Origin: a virus
Reading direction: 5' to 3' (one strand)
Virus record (IMG/VR): IMGVR_UViG_3300021957_000026
Span: 1 to 64,000 of that record
DNA length: 64,000 bases
Numbering within the stretch: the first letter of the stretch is position 1; the number at the start of each line of letters is the position of its first letter. Made by a program: the position numbers and the translations under genes. This document shows positions 15,042 through 24,061 of the stretch, one piece after another. The notes under the pieces were generated by a model. The model was given only the letters and a program-made list of their open reading frames with translations, did not search any database and was not told where the DNA came from.

Positions 15042-16578
15042 TCCTCAATAGGACTGGAATAGAATCAACTGGCCCACCTGACTCAACATTAACATCAATA
15101 TTATTCATCGAATCAACCACATCCTGTAGATCACCCCTCTCTGTTATTCTAAAGTTCTGCATATGCAGGTTTATGAAATTAGACCTGTTTGTACCATCTG
15201 GCATTTGAACTGGATTTATAGCCCTCAAAGCATCCCTACCCAAATGCCTCGCCTTTAGGTTTACTAACTTATGCGTTCCGAAAGACTCTCCTTCTTCATG
15301 GATTTCTTCTGCAACTTTCTTTCTCAATAAAAACAAGTGAGAACAAAATTGAGTAATACCATCTGACAACGAAACAACACTTTCGTCATCTACTATGTTA
15401 TTAGCTTGGCGATTGTTTGTGATGCCAAGTCGATTAGATTGAACAGAAGTCAACATTGAAACACATGGCTTCCCATCAAAAGAGAGATCCCTATGGATAG
15501 TCTGCTTAAACTTATGAACCATATAGGATACCTGTTGCCAACCATCTCCTTTACCCATATTCCCAAAATCACTCTTGATATAATCAAAGCTAAATATCAA
15601 TGGGTTACCTCGACCTATCTTAGAGTAATAGAACCTTTTAAGAAGAGAGCACATTTCATCTGGGGACATCCCAGCTACATTCTCATAATAAAACTTAAGA
15701 TTTTTTATCTTACCCCAAGCAGAACGAACTTTCTTTACAACCTCTTCGGCTGACCACTCTTGATAACTAGAAGTTCTCCATTTGCCAGTCTGAAGTAACC
15801 AGACTGGAATACCAGTCATAGAAGAACACTGTCGAAAAATAAGTTCCTCCTCGCTCATTTCTCCGTTGTCAAAGTGAAGAACAGGAACGTCATACTTTGC
15901 CGAAGTCCTTGTGGAGTAGTCCATGCAAAATTGTGTTTTACCTACCCCAGAGCGAGCTACTACAACTGAAATATTACCCGCCAGTAAAAGAGATCCATAC
16001 ATTTCATTGACCCTTTGATGTGGGCCAAGCATTCCAAACTCAGTTATAGGGTTATTACCCCGCTCCTCTACCACTTCCTCCATCATTTCGAAAAGGTTTA
16101 GAGGGCCAGAGTCAGACATCTCAAAATCATTGATGCTGTCGTTGTACATCTGATCAGCCTTCTCGACTATATCAGTGTACTTCAAACTAGGGTCTGCTTT
16201 TTTAACAAAAGAAGCCACATCCTTACATGAATTATAAATCTCCCTCCTAGCAGTGAATTTCTTCAACTCTTTCACAGAAGCTAAGAACACCTCTTCAGAT
16301 ATCTTGTAGAAAGCCAAAGAATAAACATATTCAGCAACATCAATACTATCTGGGAAGCTGACTTTCAATTGGATAATTCTTTGTATTAAAATTGTATCGT
16401 CTATAGTCTCCGCATTATCCAAAGCGTTTCTAATTAGCTTAAATATAGATATATTTACTTTAGAATCTTCGCTATAAAAATCATTCTCTTTTATAAAGAC
16501 AGAGATTTCTTCCCACTTATGAGGATGCTGAAGCAAACCACTTAAAGCTTTCTTTTCTAAGTCGTACGAAAAAATCAT
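15034..16578 (-). CDS. dnaB: Replicative DNA helicase, DnaB-like
   Basis: The 514-residue protein has the DnaB N-terminal domain (EKKALSGLLQHPHKWEEI) and the RecA-like ATPase core with Walker A ARSGVGKTQF, FDNGEMSEEEL (the H1a 'sLEMs' equivalent), FSFDYIKSDF (Walker B) and later LKARHLGRDALRA near the arginine finger. Length is usual for DnaB (about 470). It is followed with an 8-base overlap by the primase and preceded by a short hypothetical gene, the usual helicase-primase pair. It would unwind the replication fork. Confidence 0.9.
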   Translation of the reverse strand: MIFSYDLEKKALSGLLQHPHKWEEISVFIKENDFYSEDSKVNISIFKLIRNALDNAETIDDTILIQRIIQLKVSFPDSIDVAEYVYSLAFYKISEEVFLASVKELKKFTARREIYNSCKDVASFVKKADPSLKYTDIVEKADQMYNDSINDFEMSDSGPLNLFEMMEEVVEERGNNPITEFGMLGPHQRVNEMYGSLLLAGNISVVVARSGVGKTQFCMDYSTRTSAKYDVPVLHFDNGEMSEEELIFRQCSSMTGIPVWLLQTGKWRTSSYQEWSAEEVVKKVRSAWGKIKNLKFYYENVAGMSPDEMCSLLKRFYYSKIGRGNPLIFSFDYIKSDFGNMGKGDGWQQVSYMVHKFKQTIHRDLSFDGKPCVSMLTSVQSNRLGITNNRQANNIVDDESVVSLSDGITQFCSHLFLLRKKVAEEIHEEGESFGTHKLVNLKARHLGRDALRAINPVQMPDGTNRSNFINLHMQNFRITERGDLQDVVDSMNNIDVNVESGGPVDSIPVLLRND

Positions 16579-16796
16579 GGCTCCAGTTCTTTTTCTACGA
16601 AAATTTCCACCAACTTAGATAACGCCATATCTACACACGAGTTCTCTGTTTTCGAAGCTACGCTTGGTTGACCCAGATCATTAACATAAAACAAGAAAAA
16701 ACCTTTATTCCCTCCGTTTGGAGAACCCGTACAATCATACATCTTTGTTAGGATTGATTGCGGTATTGCCATAACCTCATCTTTATTGTAATTCAT
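16575..16796 (-). CDS. Short hypothetical protein in replication operon
   Basis: This 73-residue protein (MNYNKDEVMAIPQSIL) has the central phrase GGNKGFFLFYVNDLGQPSV and a helical C-terminus. No known motif, signal peptide or membrane segment is seen. It overlaps both neighbours (endonuclease and DnaB) by 4 bases, which makes a real, co-translated gene likely. A helper role for the helicase is possible only from its position. Confidence 0.5.
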   Translation of the reverse strand: MNYNKDEVMAIPQSILTKMYDCTGSPNGGNKGFFLFYVNDLGQPSVASKTENSCVDMALSKLVEIFVEKELEP

Positions 16797-17200
16797 ATAA
16801 TATCTAAACCCTTAAGCAATTCCTCACTTAATTTATCTGACTCTAGTACTCTAGCAAGCTTTATATTATTGATCTCGCAAAAGTACTCCTTCTTATCATC
16901 TCTCTGAAGCTGGGCTAAAAACTTTTGCCTAGAATTAGAGTGAAAAAACTTATTAAATTTATAATGTTGATTCCCGTCTACCTCAACAGCTATCTTTCGA
17001 CTAGCATTATAGAAATCAAGAGTCATCCTCGTACCTGCTACGGGAAGCTCTTCAAATACAATATCTGCAGCCCAATGCTTGTAAAGAAGATCCTTAATTT
17101 TTTTTTGGATTTTGCTTCGGCAAGCTTTATCCCAATTTATCAAATACTTCGTAGAATTCTTTATCTTGTGCTGCCTACCTGTAGTTGTCAAAAATATCAT
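16793..17200 (-). CDS. Vsr/DUF559-like PD-(D/E)XK endonuclease
   Basis: The 135-residue protein has a compact restriction-endonuclease-like core: MTLDFYNASRKIAVEVDGNQH (acidic residue, then E-V-D-G and H), a linker with HSNSRQKF, LQRDDKKEYF and the strand IKLARV. This pattern (DFY...iaVEvDGxQH...Rdxxk..) is that of very-short-patch-repair-like and DUF559 nucleases. It lies between RecA and the replication genes. In phages such enzymes can resolve recombination intermediates or nick host DNA, and which one applies here is not visible. Confidence 0.7.
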   Translation of the reverse strand: MIFLTTTGRQHKIKNSTKYLINWDKACRSKIQKKIKDLLYKHWAADIVFEELPVAGTRMTLDFYNASRKIAVEVDGNQHYKFNKFFHSNSRQKFLAQLQRDDKKEYFCEINNIKLARVLESDKLSEELLKGLDII

Positions 17201-18306
17201 TTCAAGATCTTCTCTTGTACAAATTCTTTTAAGGCTAGTGTCATAGCAGTATCCTGTTCAAGATGTTCGTAAATCGAAGCCATGCCTTGAAATTTTGGTT
17301 TAATTTCTAAACCTTTACCCTTCAAGTATGAGACAACCTCTTCGTCTACAGAGAACCAAGCTCCTGCTTTCTCTAAAAAGCCCCACATCATAAGCATCTC
17401 TACGATCTCACGCTCAATCCATATCGACTTCCCTTTCATCCGACCATGTTTAATTGGATACTTTATGATCTGACCTGTCGTTTCGTTAGTAGACTTGCAA
17501 ATCAGAACCTTAGCCATATGACCATAGATCTTATTATCTGAAGTTATTTGCTGATTAGGCTTCTCTAAGATCTTGTCTGATTTGTTTTGTTTTTGGAACT
17601 CAAGAATCCAATCAGGATAGTGAAGAGCTGCATTGCCACCGCTGGCGGTTGTTTGATTATTTGGGTCGCCCTTAGCGTAAGGGTTTACATCAATTCTCGA
17701 CCGAACCTGAGAGATTAATATACACATATGACCAAACTTTGCCATTCCAATACTAACTCGTTTCAAAAAATCTGAAGTCATTAAAGCACCAGCAGCAACT
17801 TTTGCGGCATCGCTGGTCGTTTTATCAAGTTCAGCTTTAGGAAGCAAGCCATCCATACTGTCGATGACAATGCAAAATTTTTCTTTATCAGGATTATTCC
17901 TGAGAAGACCTCTTAAAAAATCAAAGACTACATCAAAAACATTACACTCAAAAACCAAACAAGTACCGCAAACCCACTCTTCTGGAGAGAAAACAAACTT
18001 TAACCCCGATCTCTCTTGAATATCTTTAGACAATCTACCTTCAGCTTTAATAAAAACCCCTTTTGACTTATCAATAGAGTTAACCATATTAAGCATAACA
18101 TGTAACGCTTCATTCGTTTTCCCTCCTTCATTAGCACCCACAAAACGATGGACTCCTGCGGCCAAGCCGCCTCCTAAAAAGGAGTCTAGAATCATCGACC
18201 CACTTGAGACAAGATAATCATCAGCCGTCTCTTCAAGATTGTAATGGTAGTCTTTTGTGGACTTAAAATACTGAGTTGTGAACTCTTTAGTGCTTATCTT
18301 ACTCAT
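17197..18306 (-). CDS. recA: RecA/UvsX-family recombinase
   Basis: This 369-residue protein has the N-terminal SGSMILDSFLGGGLAAGVHR, Walker A GANEGGKT, the Walker B strand FCIVIDSMDGLLPKAE, an L2-like region GDPNNQTTASGGNAALHYPD and ILISQVRSRIDVNPYA. The layout is RecA-like, but the family's KxxKN- and MAW-type sequences are diverged, as in phage UvsX proteins. It follows a zinc-ribbon protein with an 8-base overlap. It drives strand exchange and recombination-dependent replication together with the nucleases downstream. Confidence 0.88.
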   Translation of the reverse strand: MSKISTKEFTTQYFKSTKDYHYNLEETADDYLVSSGSMILDSFLGGGLAAGVHRFVGANEGGKTNEALHVMLNMVNSIDKSKGVFIKAEGRLSKDIQERSGLKFVFSPEEWVCGTCLVFECNVFDVVFDFLRGLLRNNPDKEKFCIVIDSMDGLLPKAELDKTTSDAAKVAAGALMTSDFLKRVSIGMAKFGHMCILISQVRSRIDVNPYAKGDPNNQTTASGGNAALHYPDWILEFQKQNKSDKILEKPNQQITSDNKIYGHMAKVLICKSTNETTGQIIKYPIKHGRMKGKSIWIEREIVEMLMMWGFLEKAGAWFSVDEEVVSYLKGKGLEIKPKFQGMASIYEHLEQDTAMTLALKEFVQEKILK

Positions 18307-18751
18307 CGTTTAAAAAATTTCTTAAGGTTGGTCTTTTTGGGATTTCTATATCTTCTCCTATTTTTTCTAGATGGTCAATCATTTTCTCTGTATTTTCTGG
18401 ATTGTACTCAAACTCAAGCTTTTTCTTTCGGAGATACTCCTTGCCATCCTTGCTGAAAAAATACTTTATCGACCCTTCGAATTTAAATGGAGGCTTGACT
18501 TTCCCCAAAAAATCCAAGTCATTTTCGAAGTTTTTAAAAATACTTGTGGCGACCATCATATCCAACTTCATATCTTCAGACTTCCCTCCACACAGCATCC
18601 TCTTTATGAATTCTTTTCTTTCTTTAAAAAAGGGTTTTGGAGATTTAGCCTTAGTTTTCAAGGTAAAGGTGTAATTACAGTCAGAACAAGACAATGCCCT
18701 AGCTGCTTGGAGAGAGTTGCAGTTAGGGCATTGCTTTTTACCTCGTGGCAT
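18299..18751 (-). CDS. Zinc-ribbon protein at head of replication operon
   Basis: I start at the ATG at 18751 (MPRGKKQCPNCN), because the longer frame reaches into gmd and because a promoter-like element lies just upstream. The 150-residue product has one zinc ribbon (C-P-N-C at residues 8-11, then C-S-D-C about 12 residues later) and a charged helical body (FFKERKEFIKRMLCGGKSEDM, cited in part: KEFIKRMLCGGKSE). There is no enzyme motif. As the first gene of the operon leading to recA, it could be a DNA-binding or mediator protein (inference from position). Confidence 0.65.
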   Translation of the reverse strand: MPRGKKQCPNCNSLQAARALSCSDCNYTFTLKTKAKSPKPFFKERKEFIKRMLCGGKSEDMKLDMMVATSIFKNFENDLDFLGKVKPPFKFEGSIKYFFSKDGKEYLRKKKLEFEYNPENTEKMIDHLEKIGEDIEIPKRPTLRNFLNDE

Positions 18752-18758
18752 AATGACT

Positions 18759-18786
18759 ATGCTATAGAAAAATGTAGATAAGTCAA
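18759..18786 (-). promoter_or_regulatory. Candidate sigma-70-type promoter of the replication operon
   Basis: Reading leftward, TTGACT (18781-18786) is followed by a 16-base spacer and TAGCAT (18759-18764), then AGTCATT and the ATG at 18751. The -10 lies seven bases from the start codon, so transcription would begin at or next to ATG. The element overlaps the end of gmd by a few bases. Confidence 0.5.
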
Positions 18787-19811
18787 GACAAATCATTCAT
18801 AACCATTTTCCTCACAAGTCCATTAAAATCTGTTTTTGGTTCCCACTTAAGTAACCTACGAGCATCCGAGGAATCACCCAAGAGAATTTCTACTTCAGCT
18901 GGCCTATAAAATTCTGGATTAATCCTCATTAACGTCCGACCTTCATGTACATACTTCTCATCCACGCCTTCCCCAACCCACTCGCACTTCTCTACAGCGA
19001 AGCCAGCGAAATTAAACGCTTGTTCTACGAATTCTCTAATCGTATGGGTTTCATTAGAAGAGAGGATATACTCTCTAGGCTCTTCTTGATTTAACATTAA
19101 CCAAACACCTTCTACAAAATCTTCAGCATCACTCCAATCCCTTTTTGCATCAATATTACCTAACTCTAGAGGTTTAAAATCATTTAAAATGTACTCATTT
19201 TTGATACGAGCCACATTCTTGGTGATCTTACGGGTGACAAACTCTTCTCCGCGACGAGTTCCTTCGTGGTTAAATAACCACCCTTGTATTGCGAACAAAT
19301 TATAAGAGTCTCTCCACACCTTTACCATATGCCTAGCACTAGCCTTAGACACCCCATAGGGGCTTCTTGGACGTAAAGGATGAAGCTCTGACTGAGGGAA
19401 ACATATAACGTCTCCAAACTCCTCTGAAGAGCCTGCATTGTAATATCTACATGTAGGGCAATGCTTGCGGATTGCTTCAAGCTGGTACAGCACAGCCATA
19501 GCATTTGTCTCCATATGGTTAACTGGCATCTTCCAACTTACCCCAACAAAAGAGTTAGCAGCAAAATTAATAAAATAATCGGGTTTATGCTCTGCTATAA
19601 CCAGCTCTGTATTAGCTTGATCAGCGACATCTAAGTCGATGAGTTTAAATCGAGGATTGTCTAGTAGATGAGCAATATTATCGTGGTTTTTAACACTCAA
19701 TCTGCGAACACCAGCTACAACAGTATGCTCAGTATTCTCCAAAAGATAATCCGCCATAAAGCTTCCATCTTGACCTGTCACACCAGTGATGATTACTTTT
19801 TTAATATTCAT
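18783..19811 (-). CDS. gmd: GDP-mannose 4,6-dehydratase
   Basis: This 342-residue short-chain dehydrogenase has the nucleotide-binding motif GVTGQDGSFMADYLL (residues 10-24), NFAANSFVGVSWKMP, the active-site segment SSEEFGDV and SPYGVSKASARHMV (catalytic Y-x-x-x-K). GWLFNHEGTRRGEEFVTRKI is diagnostic of Gmd. The enzyme converts GDP-mannose to GDP-4-keto-6-deoxymannose, the precursor of GDP-rhamnose, GDP-fucose and GDP-perosamine. A downstream reductase (RmlD- or FucS-like) is not visible in the window. Length is usual. It is the last gene of the sugar cassette and overlaps the HAD gene upstream by 4 bases. Confidence 0.93.
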   Translation of the reverse strand: MNIKKVIITGVTGQDGSFMADYLLENTEHTVVAGVRRLSVKNHDNIAHLLDNPRFKLIDLDVADQANTELVIAEHKPDYFINFAANSFVGVSWKMPVNHMETNAMAVLYQLEAIRKHCPTCRYYNAGSSEEFGDVICFPQSELHPLRPRSPYGVSKASARHMVKVWRDSYNLFAIQGWLFNHEGTRRGEEFVTRKITKNVARIKNEYILNDFKPLELGNIDAKRDWSDAEDFVEGVWLMLNQEEPREYILSSNETHTIREFVEQAFNFAGFAVEKCEWVGEGVDEKYVHEGRTLMRINPEFYRPAEVEILLGDSSDARRLLKWEPKTDFNGLVRKMVMNDLS

Positions 19812-20101
19812 TCAAAGAAATCTTCTGAATTTATGTTCTTATCGTCAACAAAAAGATCATAAATCGGCTTACCAAACTTTAGGTCATGGTACTTGACTTT
19901 AAATCTTTCGAATTGTTTTTTCGTCACATCAGACCAATCCTTGCCGCTTCCAGTCCCCCTAGCAGTCCAATAAATTATAGTATTACCTTCGTCATATAAT
20001 TTATTTATTTTTTCTATCCTGTCGTACATCGGTTGACTATTTTCATAGTCCATGTTCTGAGTCATAAGAATAGTTTCATCTATATCAACGTAAATAGTCA
20101 T
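19808..20101 (-). CDS. HAD-superfamily phosphatase (capsule/sugar-type)
   Basis: This small 97-residue HAD protein has motif I YVDIDETIL (D-x-D-x-T), motif II NTIIYWTARG (conserved Thr) and motif III LFVDDKNIN (Asp-Asp). There is no cap domain insert. This compact form matches capsule-biosynthesis phosphatases that sit with nucleotide-sugar genes; the substrate cannot be read from sequence. Overlaps of 4 bases on both sides place it firmly in the cassette between neuA and gmd. Confidence 0.78.
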   Translation of the reverse strand: MTIYVDIDETILMTQNMDYENSQPMYDRIEKINKLYDEGNTIIYWTARGTGSGKDWSDVTKKQFERFKVKYHDLKFGKPIYDLFVDDKNINSEDFFE

Positions 20102-20778
20102 TTATTTTTATATAAAAGTTCAGCTACTTTAAATTGCCATTCATAATCGATATCAAAGCATTCCAACTCGTCAATAGGATGAAGACTTATGCCACCTTCC
20201 TTTTGGAAATCACCCATAAACTTATTTTTAGAAATAAGGTCCATTCTTGATGCATACAAAACATGAGCTGCTTTATATGTTATATCAACAGCTTTTGTAT
20301 TCATAATTGTCTGATCAATAGGCCAAGGAGTTATCAACTTGCCTTTATCATTCCAAAAATAATCTTTTTGTTCTATAACTCCAAATAAATTTTCAGACTC
20401 TTGCCACAAAAATTTTTCAATAAAATCGTCTATAGTCTCTATACTCAACAGAGGAGAACACAAGTTTACTTTAACTACGTATTTGTACGGGAGCTTGTCA
20501 TGCCATTCGTAGATCTTCTGCAATGAATTGTCATTATTAGCAGACTCGGCACTTCTTTTAAAAATATTAACTGCATGAGAGTTTGCTATTTTAATTAACT
20601 CTTCTTCACAAACAGAAGCAAAAATATTTTCTTTAGGAATAATCCTCGACTCAGTTAATTTTTTTAACCCAATATCAAAAAGACTAGAACCTGCAAAGGG
20701 TCTTATCATTTTTCGAGGGACTCTTTCAGAATTAAGTCGAGCTTGAGCTATTATAGCTACATCTTTTATATTTTTCAT
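20098..20778 (-). CDS. neuA: CMP-nonulosonate (acylneuraminate) cytidylyltransferase
   Basis: The 226-residue protein has the N-terminal nucleotide-binding motif AIIAQARLNSERVPRKMI (the IIPARxGSKxxPxKN equivalent), VKVNLCSPLLSIETIDDFI (conserved substrate-proximal strand) and a C-terminal ELECFDIDYEWQFKVAELL, typical of NeuA/PseF. It activates a nonulosonic acid (sialic acid or an analogue) with CTP. The partner NeuB lies four genes upstream. Which nonulosonate is made cannot be told from these sequences. It overlaps its neighbours by 4 bases. Confidence 0.85.
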   Translation of the reverse strand: MKNIKDVAIIAQARLNSERVPRKMIRPFAGSSLFDIGLKKLTESRIIPKENIFASVCEEELIKIANSHAVNIFKRSAESANNDNSLQKIYEWHDKLPYKYVVKVNLCSPLLSIETIDDFIEKFLWQESENLFGVIEQKDYFWNDKGKLITPWPIDQTIMNTKAVDITYKAAHVLYASRMDLISKNKFMGDFQKEGGISLHPIDELECFDIDYEWQFKVAELLYKNK

Positions 20779-21473
20779 TTCTTTTTAAGAATTGCTAACA
20801 AGCAAGGTTTTTGACACCCATCTTCTGAAATACTCAGTACTTCAAAATATTCTTCAAATACTTCCGCTAAAGAATCTTCAGAAAAATAATGAAAATGTCC
20901 ATCCCAAATTTTATTCGGAGGATGAATTATTCTGTTAATTGGAACCTCCAAAATAAGGAGATTAGAACAAACTTTAGAACATTTTTCAACGAAAGCCCGC
21001 AGGTGTTTTATGTGTTCTAAAACATGCCAGCATGTAACGACATCATAAGTCCTATCAAAATCTAAGGAGCAAAAATCTCCTTCGTAAACTTTAAATTTAT
21101 TTTTCTTTAGGTGATTTATGCAAATAGAACTTATTTCTTGACACTCAATATCAAAACCAGAAGACCTTAATTTTAAAGCAAACGTGCCTCCTCCAGAACC
21201 TATGTCTAGGACGCTACCCTTTTTACAGAACTCTTGTAATATATCTAATCTTCCATTGCATATATTATTTCTTTTTTTATGAAAAAATTCTGTTATCTCT
21301 CCATCTAAAATCTCAGATTCAGATCTTGTCCCATGAGAATTAGTTCTATATTCACTCTTATGATATTTTAAAGTATCTCCTAAAAAATTAACGTAAATAT
21401 GTTTGCAGCTAGGGCATTTGTAAATATCCTCCCCAATAACAGAATAATTACTTCCGCAAATGCAACAATTCAT
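20775..21473 (-). CDS. SAM-dependent methyltransferase with N-terminal zinc ribbon
   Basis: This 232-residue protein starts with a zinc ribbon (CCICGS, then CPSCKH) and has a class I methyltransferase core: motif I VLDIGSGGGTFALKL, YDVVTCWHVLEHIKH and a later HFHYFSEDSL. The combination is typical of methyltransferases in sugar cassettes that act on nucleotide-linked or lipid-linked glycans. It is flanked by neuA and a pyruvyl-transferase-like gene with 4-base overlaps. The substrate is unknown. Confidence 0.82.
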   Translation of the reverse strand: MNCCICGSNYSVIGEDIYKCPSCKHIYVNFLGDTLKYHKSEYRTNSHGTRSESEILDGEITEFFHKKRNNICNGRLDILQEFCKKGSVLDIGSGGGTFALKLRSSGFDIECQEISSICINHLKKNKFKVYEGDFCSLDFDRTYDVVTCWHVLEHIKHLRAFVEKCSKVCSNLLILEVPINRIIHPPNKIWDGHFHYFSEDSLAEVFEEYFEVLSISEDGCQKPCLLAILKKK

Positions 21474-22516
21474 AATTTTGAAATACAGGTTTGAATGGCT
21501 TTTGAAAATTTTGCTTTTGATTTTTTCATGTACACTTCCCTAATTCTATTCCAATTATTTATATAATCAGCATCCGAAGTTATTTTTATATACATATTAT
21601 TTAACTTCTCTTTCAAAAAATCATCTTTAGTTTCCAACATGTAATCCTCAAATCCGTTTAAAATACAATAATCCCTGACTTTTGGCTGACTACTTAGCGA
21701 TATACAAGGTACTCCTATTGCAGTAGCCAATATTTGACCATGACCCCTCATAACAATTGCAGACTTAACCCTATTGTAAATAGAAATTGAGTCTATTACA
21801 TTATCATAATCACAAAATTTCGATATGAATTCATTATCTCTAGGGACAACATAATCAAAAATTGCAGGCATCAAATCTTTAGGGGTATGAGGTAAAACCT
21901 TTAACTTATTTTCAAGAACCCAATGAGTCAAAAAGACATCACTATTATTGGGATACCTATTTGCATTAATTATAGTGCTCGCATTTGTAGCTGGTTGGAA
22001 TACACAAGATATATCTTTATCTTTATCCTCTACAATATCAGAAATAATAAACCCAGAATCTGGCAACGATTCTATACCTAAATCAACTAAGTCTTGTACT
22101 TGCTGTGCAGACCCATCATCTCGCAAAGAAAAATACGAACTCCTTTCTATCAAGCAGCTCAACTGATCCTTAAAGTTACTATTGATTTTAGTATGACCAT
22201 CAAAAAGATTAATTCCAATAGACATGAAAAATACAGGACAATCAATTTGATCAAAAATTTTATCTGTAAATGGGAGTTTACAACCACTAAAACCTGAATC
22301 GGGTTCTAGTAACCCCCCGCCACCAACAACAATAAAATCAAAATCACATTCTTTAAAAAAAAATAATGCCTCTTCCTCTTTCTTAAATTGATTAAAATTA
22401 CAACTTAGCCAGTTTATTTCTCCCAGCTCTTCCTCAAAAGAACTCCTAACATTATGAAGGGCTATATTGTCTCCTATATTGATGTTATAAGAGCCTATAT
22501 GTAAGACGTTCTTCAT
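21470..22516 (-). CDS. Polysaccharide pyruvyl transferase-family protein
   Basis: This 348-residue protein has HIGSYNINIGDNIALHNV at the N-terminus, then DFIVVGGGGLLEPDSGF, FFMSIGINLFDG, SYFSLRDDGSAQQV and AIVMRGHGQILATAIGVPCI. This succession (GxxNxGD, GGGGL, S-x-RDxxS, RxHG) is the hallmark of the CsaB/PssM/WcaK-type pyruvyl transferase family, which adds ketal pyruvate to polysaccharides from phosphoenolpyruvate. It ends with a 4-base overlap on the methyltransferase gene. Similar proteins also occur in sialic acid loci. The acceptor is unknown. Confidence 0.78.
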   Translation of the reverse strand: MKNVLHIGSYNINIGDNIALHNVRSSFEEELGEINWLSCNFNQFKKEEEALFFFKECDFDFIVVGGGGLLEPDSGFSGCKLPFTDKIFDQIDCPVFFMSIGINLFDGHTKINSNFKDQLSCLIERSSYFSLRDDGSAQQVQDLVDLGIESLPDSGFIISDIVEDKDKDISCVFQPATNASTIINANRYPNNSDVFLTHWVLENKLKVLPHTPKDLMPAIFDYVVPRDNEFISKFCDYDNVIDSISIYNRVKSAIVMRGHGQILATAIGVPCISLSSQPKVRDYCILNGFEDYMLETKDDFLKEKLNNMYIKITSDADYINNWNRIREVYMKKSKAKFSKAIQTCISKL

Positions 22517-22522
22517 TTTAGT

Positions 22523-23230
22523 TTAAACTGGATGATAATTATTTTTATATCCCAAGTTCTTAAACACAGTGTCGGGGAATTTTTTTTGAATATATTGCCA
22601 AAAAATCTTGTATTGATTAAAATACATTTCGTTATTATACCCGCTCGGCAAAAGGTTTTTATTTTTTTCGAAGGCATGATCTCCTTTTTTTATATACTTA
22701 GGTCCATCTAAGCCTACAAATCCTATCTCAGGAGCGCCACAGAAAGCAGCCATTATTATCTGCCTCACACAAATTCCAAGCTTGCCATAGAAGTTGCTAT
22801 GAAAAACCATATAGTTTTCATAATTATTAAATTTGTAACCCTGCCATTTATGATGGATCTCAAGGCAAACTATAGGATTGTATCGCCGAGTATAATCTAG
22901 AAACTTAGAGTCCTCAATATCTAACTCACCAGCTATAGAAGTTAGATCTACTTTTGTTTTATCAAGATTGTCGTTTAAAAAGAAATGATTGCATGACCAA
23001 ATAGAATCATAGTTATGATTAGAGAAATCAAACTCTCTAGTAGATGGTCCACCTCCTACAATTAGAATCTTTTTACCCTGAAAACTATCTAGAAGTGTAT
23101 TCCGTGTACAAAAAACGTCTTCATTTACAAATGAATCTTCTAACAGATTATCTGGAAACATATGCCTAGAAATAGAAGTAGCCCAAGTAGAAAATGGGAT
23201 ACTACGTTTTTCATTTTCGAAAGGACTCAT
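22523..23230 (-). CDS. Sialyltransferase-like (GT42/DUF115-type) protein
   Basis: This 235-residue protein has KILIVGGGPSTREFDFS (residues 53-70), IWSCNHFFLND (78-87), a helix GKLGICVRQIIMAAFCGAPE and FVGLDGPKY followed by GDHAF (His 185). The same layout (GxGPSLxEIDY, xCNxFxFED, GVxxxxxAxxxG, SGxDFY, and a Y/F-A-F) is found in Campylobacter-type GT42 sialyltransferases such as CstII. It is also shared with the DUF115/Maf glycosyltransferases. Its place between neuB and the neuA/pyruvyl-transferase block favours transfer of a nonulosonic acid. It overlaps neuB by 4 bases. Family choice is inference, not proven. Confidence 0.55.
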   Translation of the reverse strand: MSPFENEKRSIPFSTWATSISRHMFPDNLLEDSFVNEDVFCTRNTLLDSFQGKKILIVGGGPSTREFDFSNHNYDSIWSCNHFFLNDNLDKTKVDLTSIAGELDIEDSKFLDYTRRYNPIVCLEIHHKWQGYKFNNYENYMVFHSNFYGKLGICVRQIIMAAFCGAPEIGFVGLDGPKYIKKGDHAFEKNKNLLPSGYNNEMYFNQYKIFWQYIQKKFPDTVFKNLGYKNNYHPV

Positions 23231-24057
23231 TTTCGAAGTTTCTTCCTAACTTCTTTCTCTGTCTCTGTAACACAGATAGAACCATCCCCATAGGATTTTT
23301 CTAACTCCCTTATTCCACTGACAAGCTTAAACAATCCTTGAGGCTCTACTGAAGCCATATGATCAGATCCCCACATAGTTCTATCTAAAGTCACATGCCT
23401 CTCAATGATTGTAGCCCCCAAATAAACAGCAGCAACAGTGGTACCAAGCCTAAACTCATGCCCACTATAACCGACTTCACAATTATATTTATTCTTTAAT
23501 GTTTTAACACAGGATAGATTTAACTCTTCTATTGGAGCGGGGTAAGAAGAATTACAATGTAGAACAGCGTAATCAGAGGCTTCACTATCAAGAATCCCAA
23601 CAGCAACATCTATTTCTTCTTCAGAACTCATTCCAGTAGAAATTATAATTTTCTTACCAGTCTTGCAAGCCTTTCTCAAAAGATCTAAATCAGTGATACT
23701 AGCAGAAGCAATTTTAATAAATGGAATGTCGTACTGATCTAGGAAATCAAGACTATCCAAGTCCCAAGGAGAAGCACTCCAAGAAATTCCCTTCTCTTTA
23801 CAGTAACGATCTATCTCATCGTACTCTTCTTTTTCAAATTCAACCTTGTATTTGTAATCAAGATAAGTCATTTCTCCCCAAGGAGTGTCCCTCATAACTG
23901 ATTTCTGATGCTCTGGTACGCAGACTTCTGGGTTACGTTTTTGGAACTTAACTGCATCACAACCAGCAGCCGCAGATATGTCTATAAGACGTTTTGCGAT
24001 ATCCAAATCTCCATTATGATTGATTCCGATTTCTGATATTATATATGTTTTTTTCAT
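23227..24057 (-). CDS. neuB: N-acetylneuraminate (nonulosonate) synthase
   Basis: The 276-residue protein has the TIM-barrel motifs ISEIGINHNGDLDIAKRLID, DAVKFQKRNPE, PFIKIASASITDLDLLR, IIISTGMSSEEEID, VLHCNSSYPAPIEELNL, VGYSGHEFRLGTTVAAVYLG and IIERHVTLDR. These match NeuB-type synthases that condense phosphoenolpyruvate with a 6-carbon amino sugar. At 276 residues it stops after the barrel and lacks the C-terminal SAF (antifreeze-like) domain that closes the active site in cellular NeuB (~345). A short SAF-less form is notable. It lies with neuA and the transferase-like genes; no neuC is visible, so the amino-sugar substrate would come from the host. Confidence 0.9.
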   Translation of the reverse strand: MKKTYIISEIGINHNGDLDIAKRLIDISAAAGCDAVKFQKRNPEVCVPEHQKSVMRDTPWGEMTYLDYKYKVEFEKEEYDEIDRYCKEKGISWSASPWDLDSLDFLDQYDIPFIKIASASITDLDLLRKACKTGKKIIISTGMSSEEEIDVAVGILDSEASDYAVLHCNSSYPAPIEELNLSCVKTLKNKYNCEVGYSGHEFRLGTTVAAVYLGATIIERHVTLDRTMWGSDHMASVEPQGLFKLVSGIRELEKSYGDGSICVTETEKEVRKKLRK

Positions 24058-24061
24058 GCGT

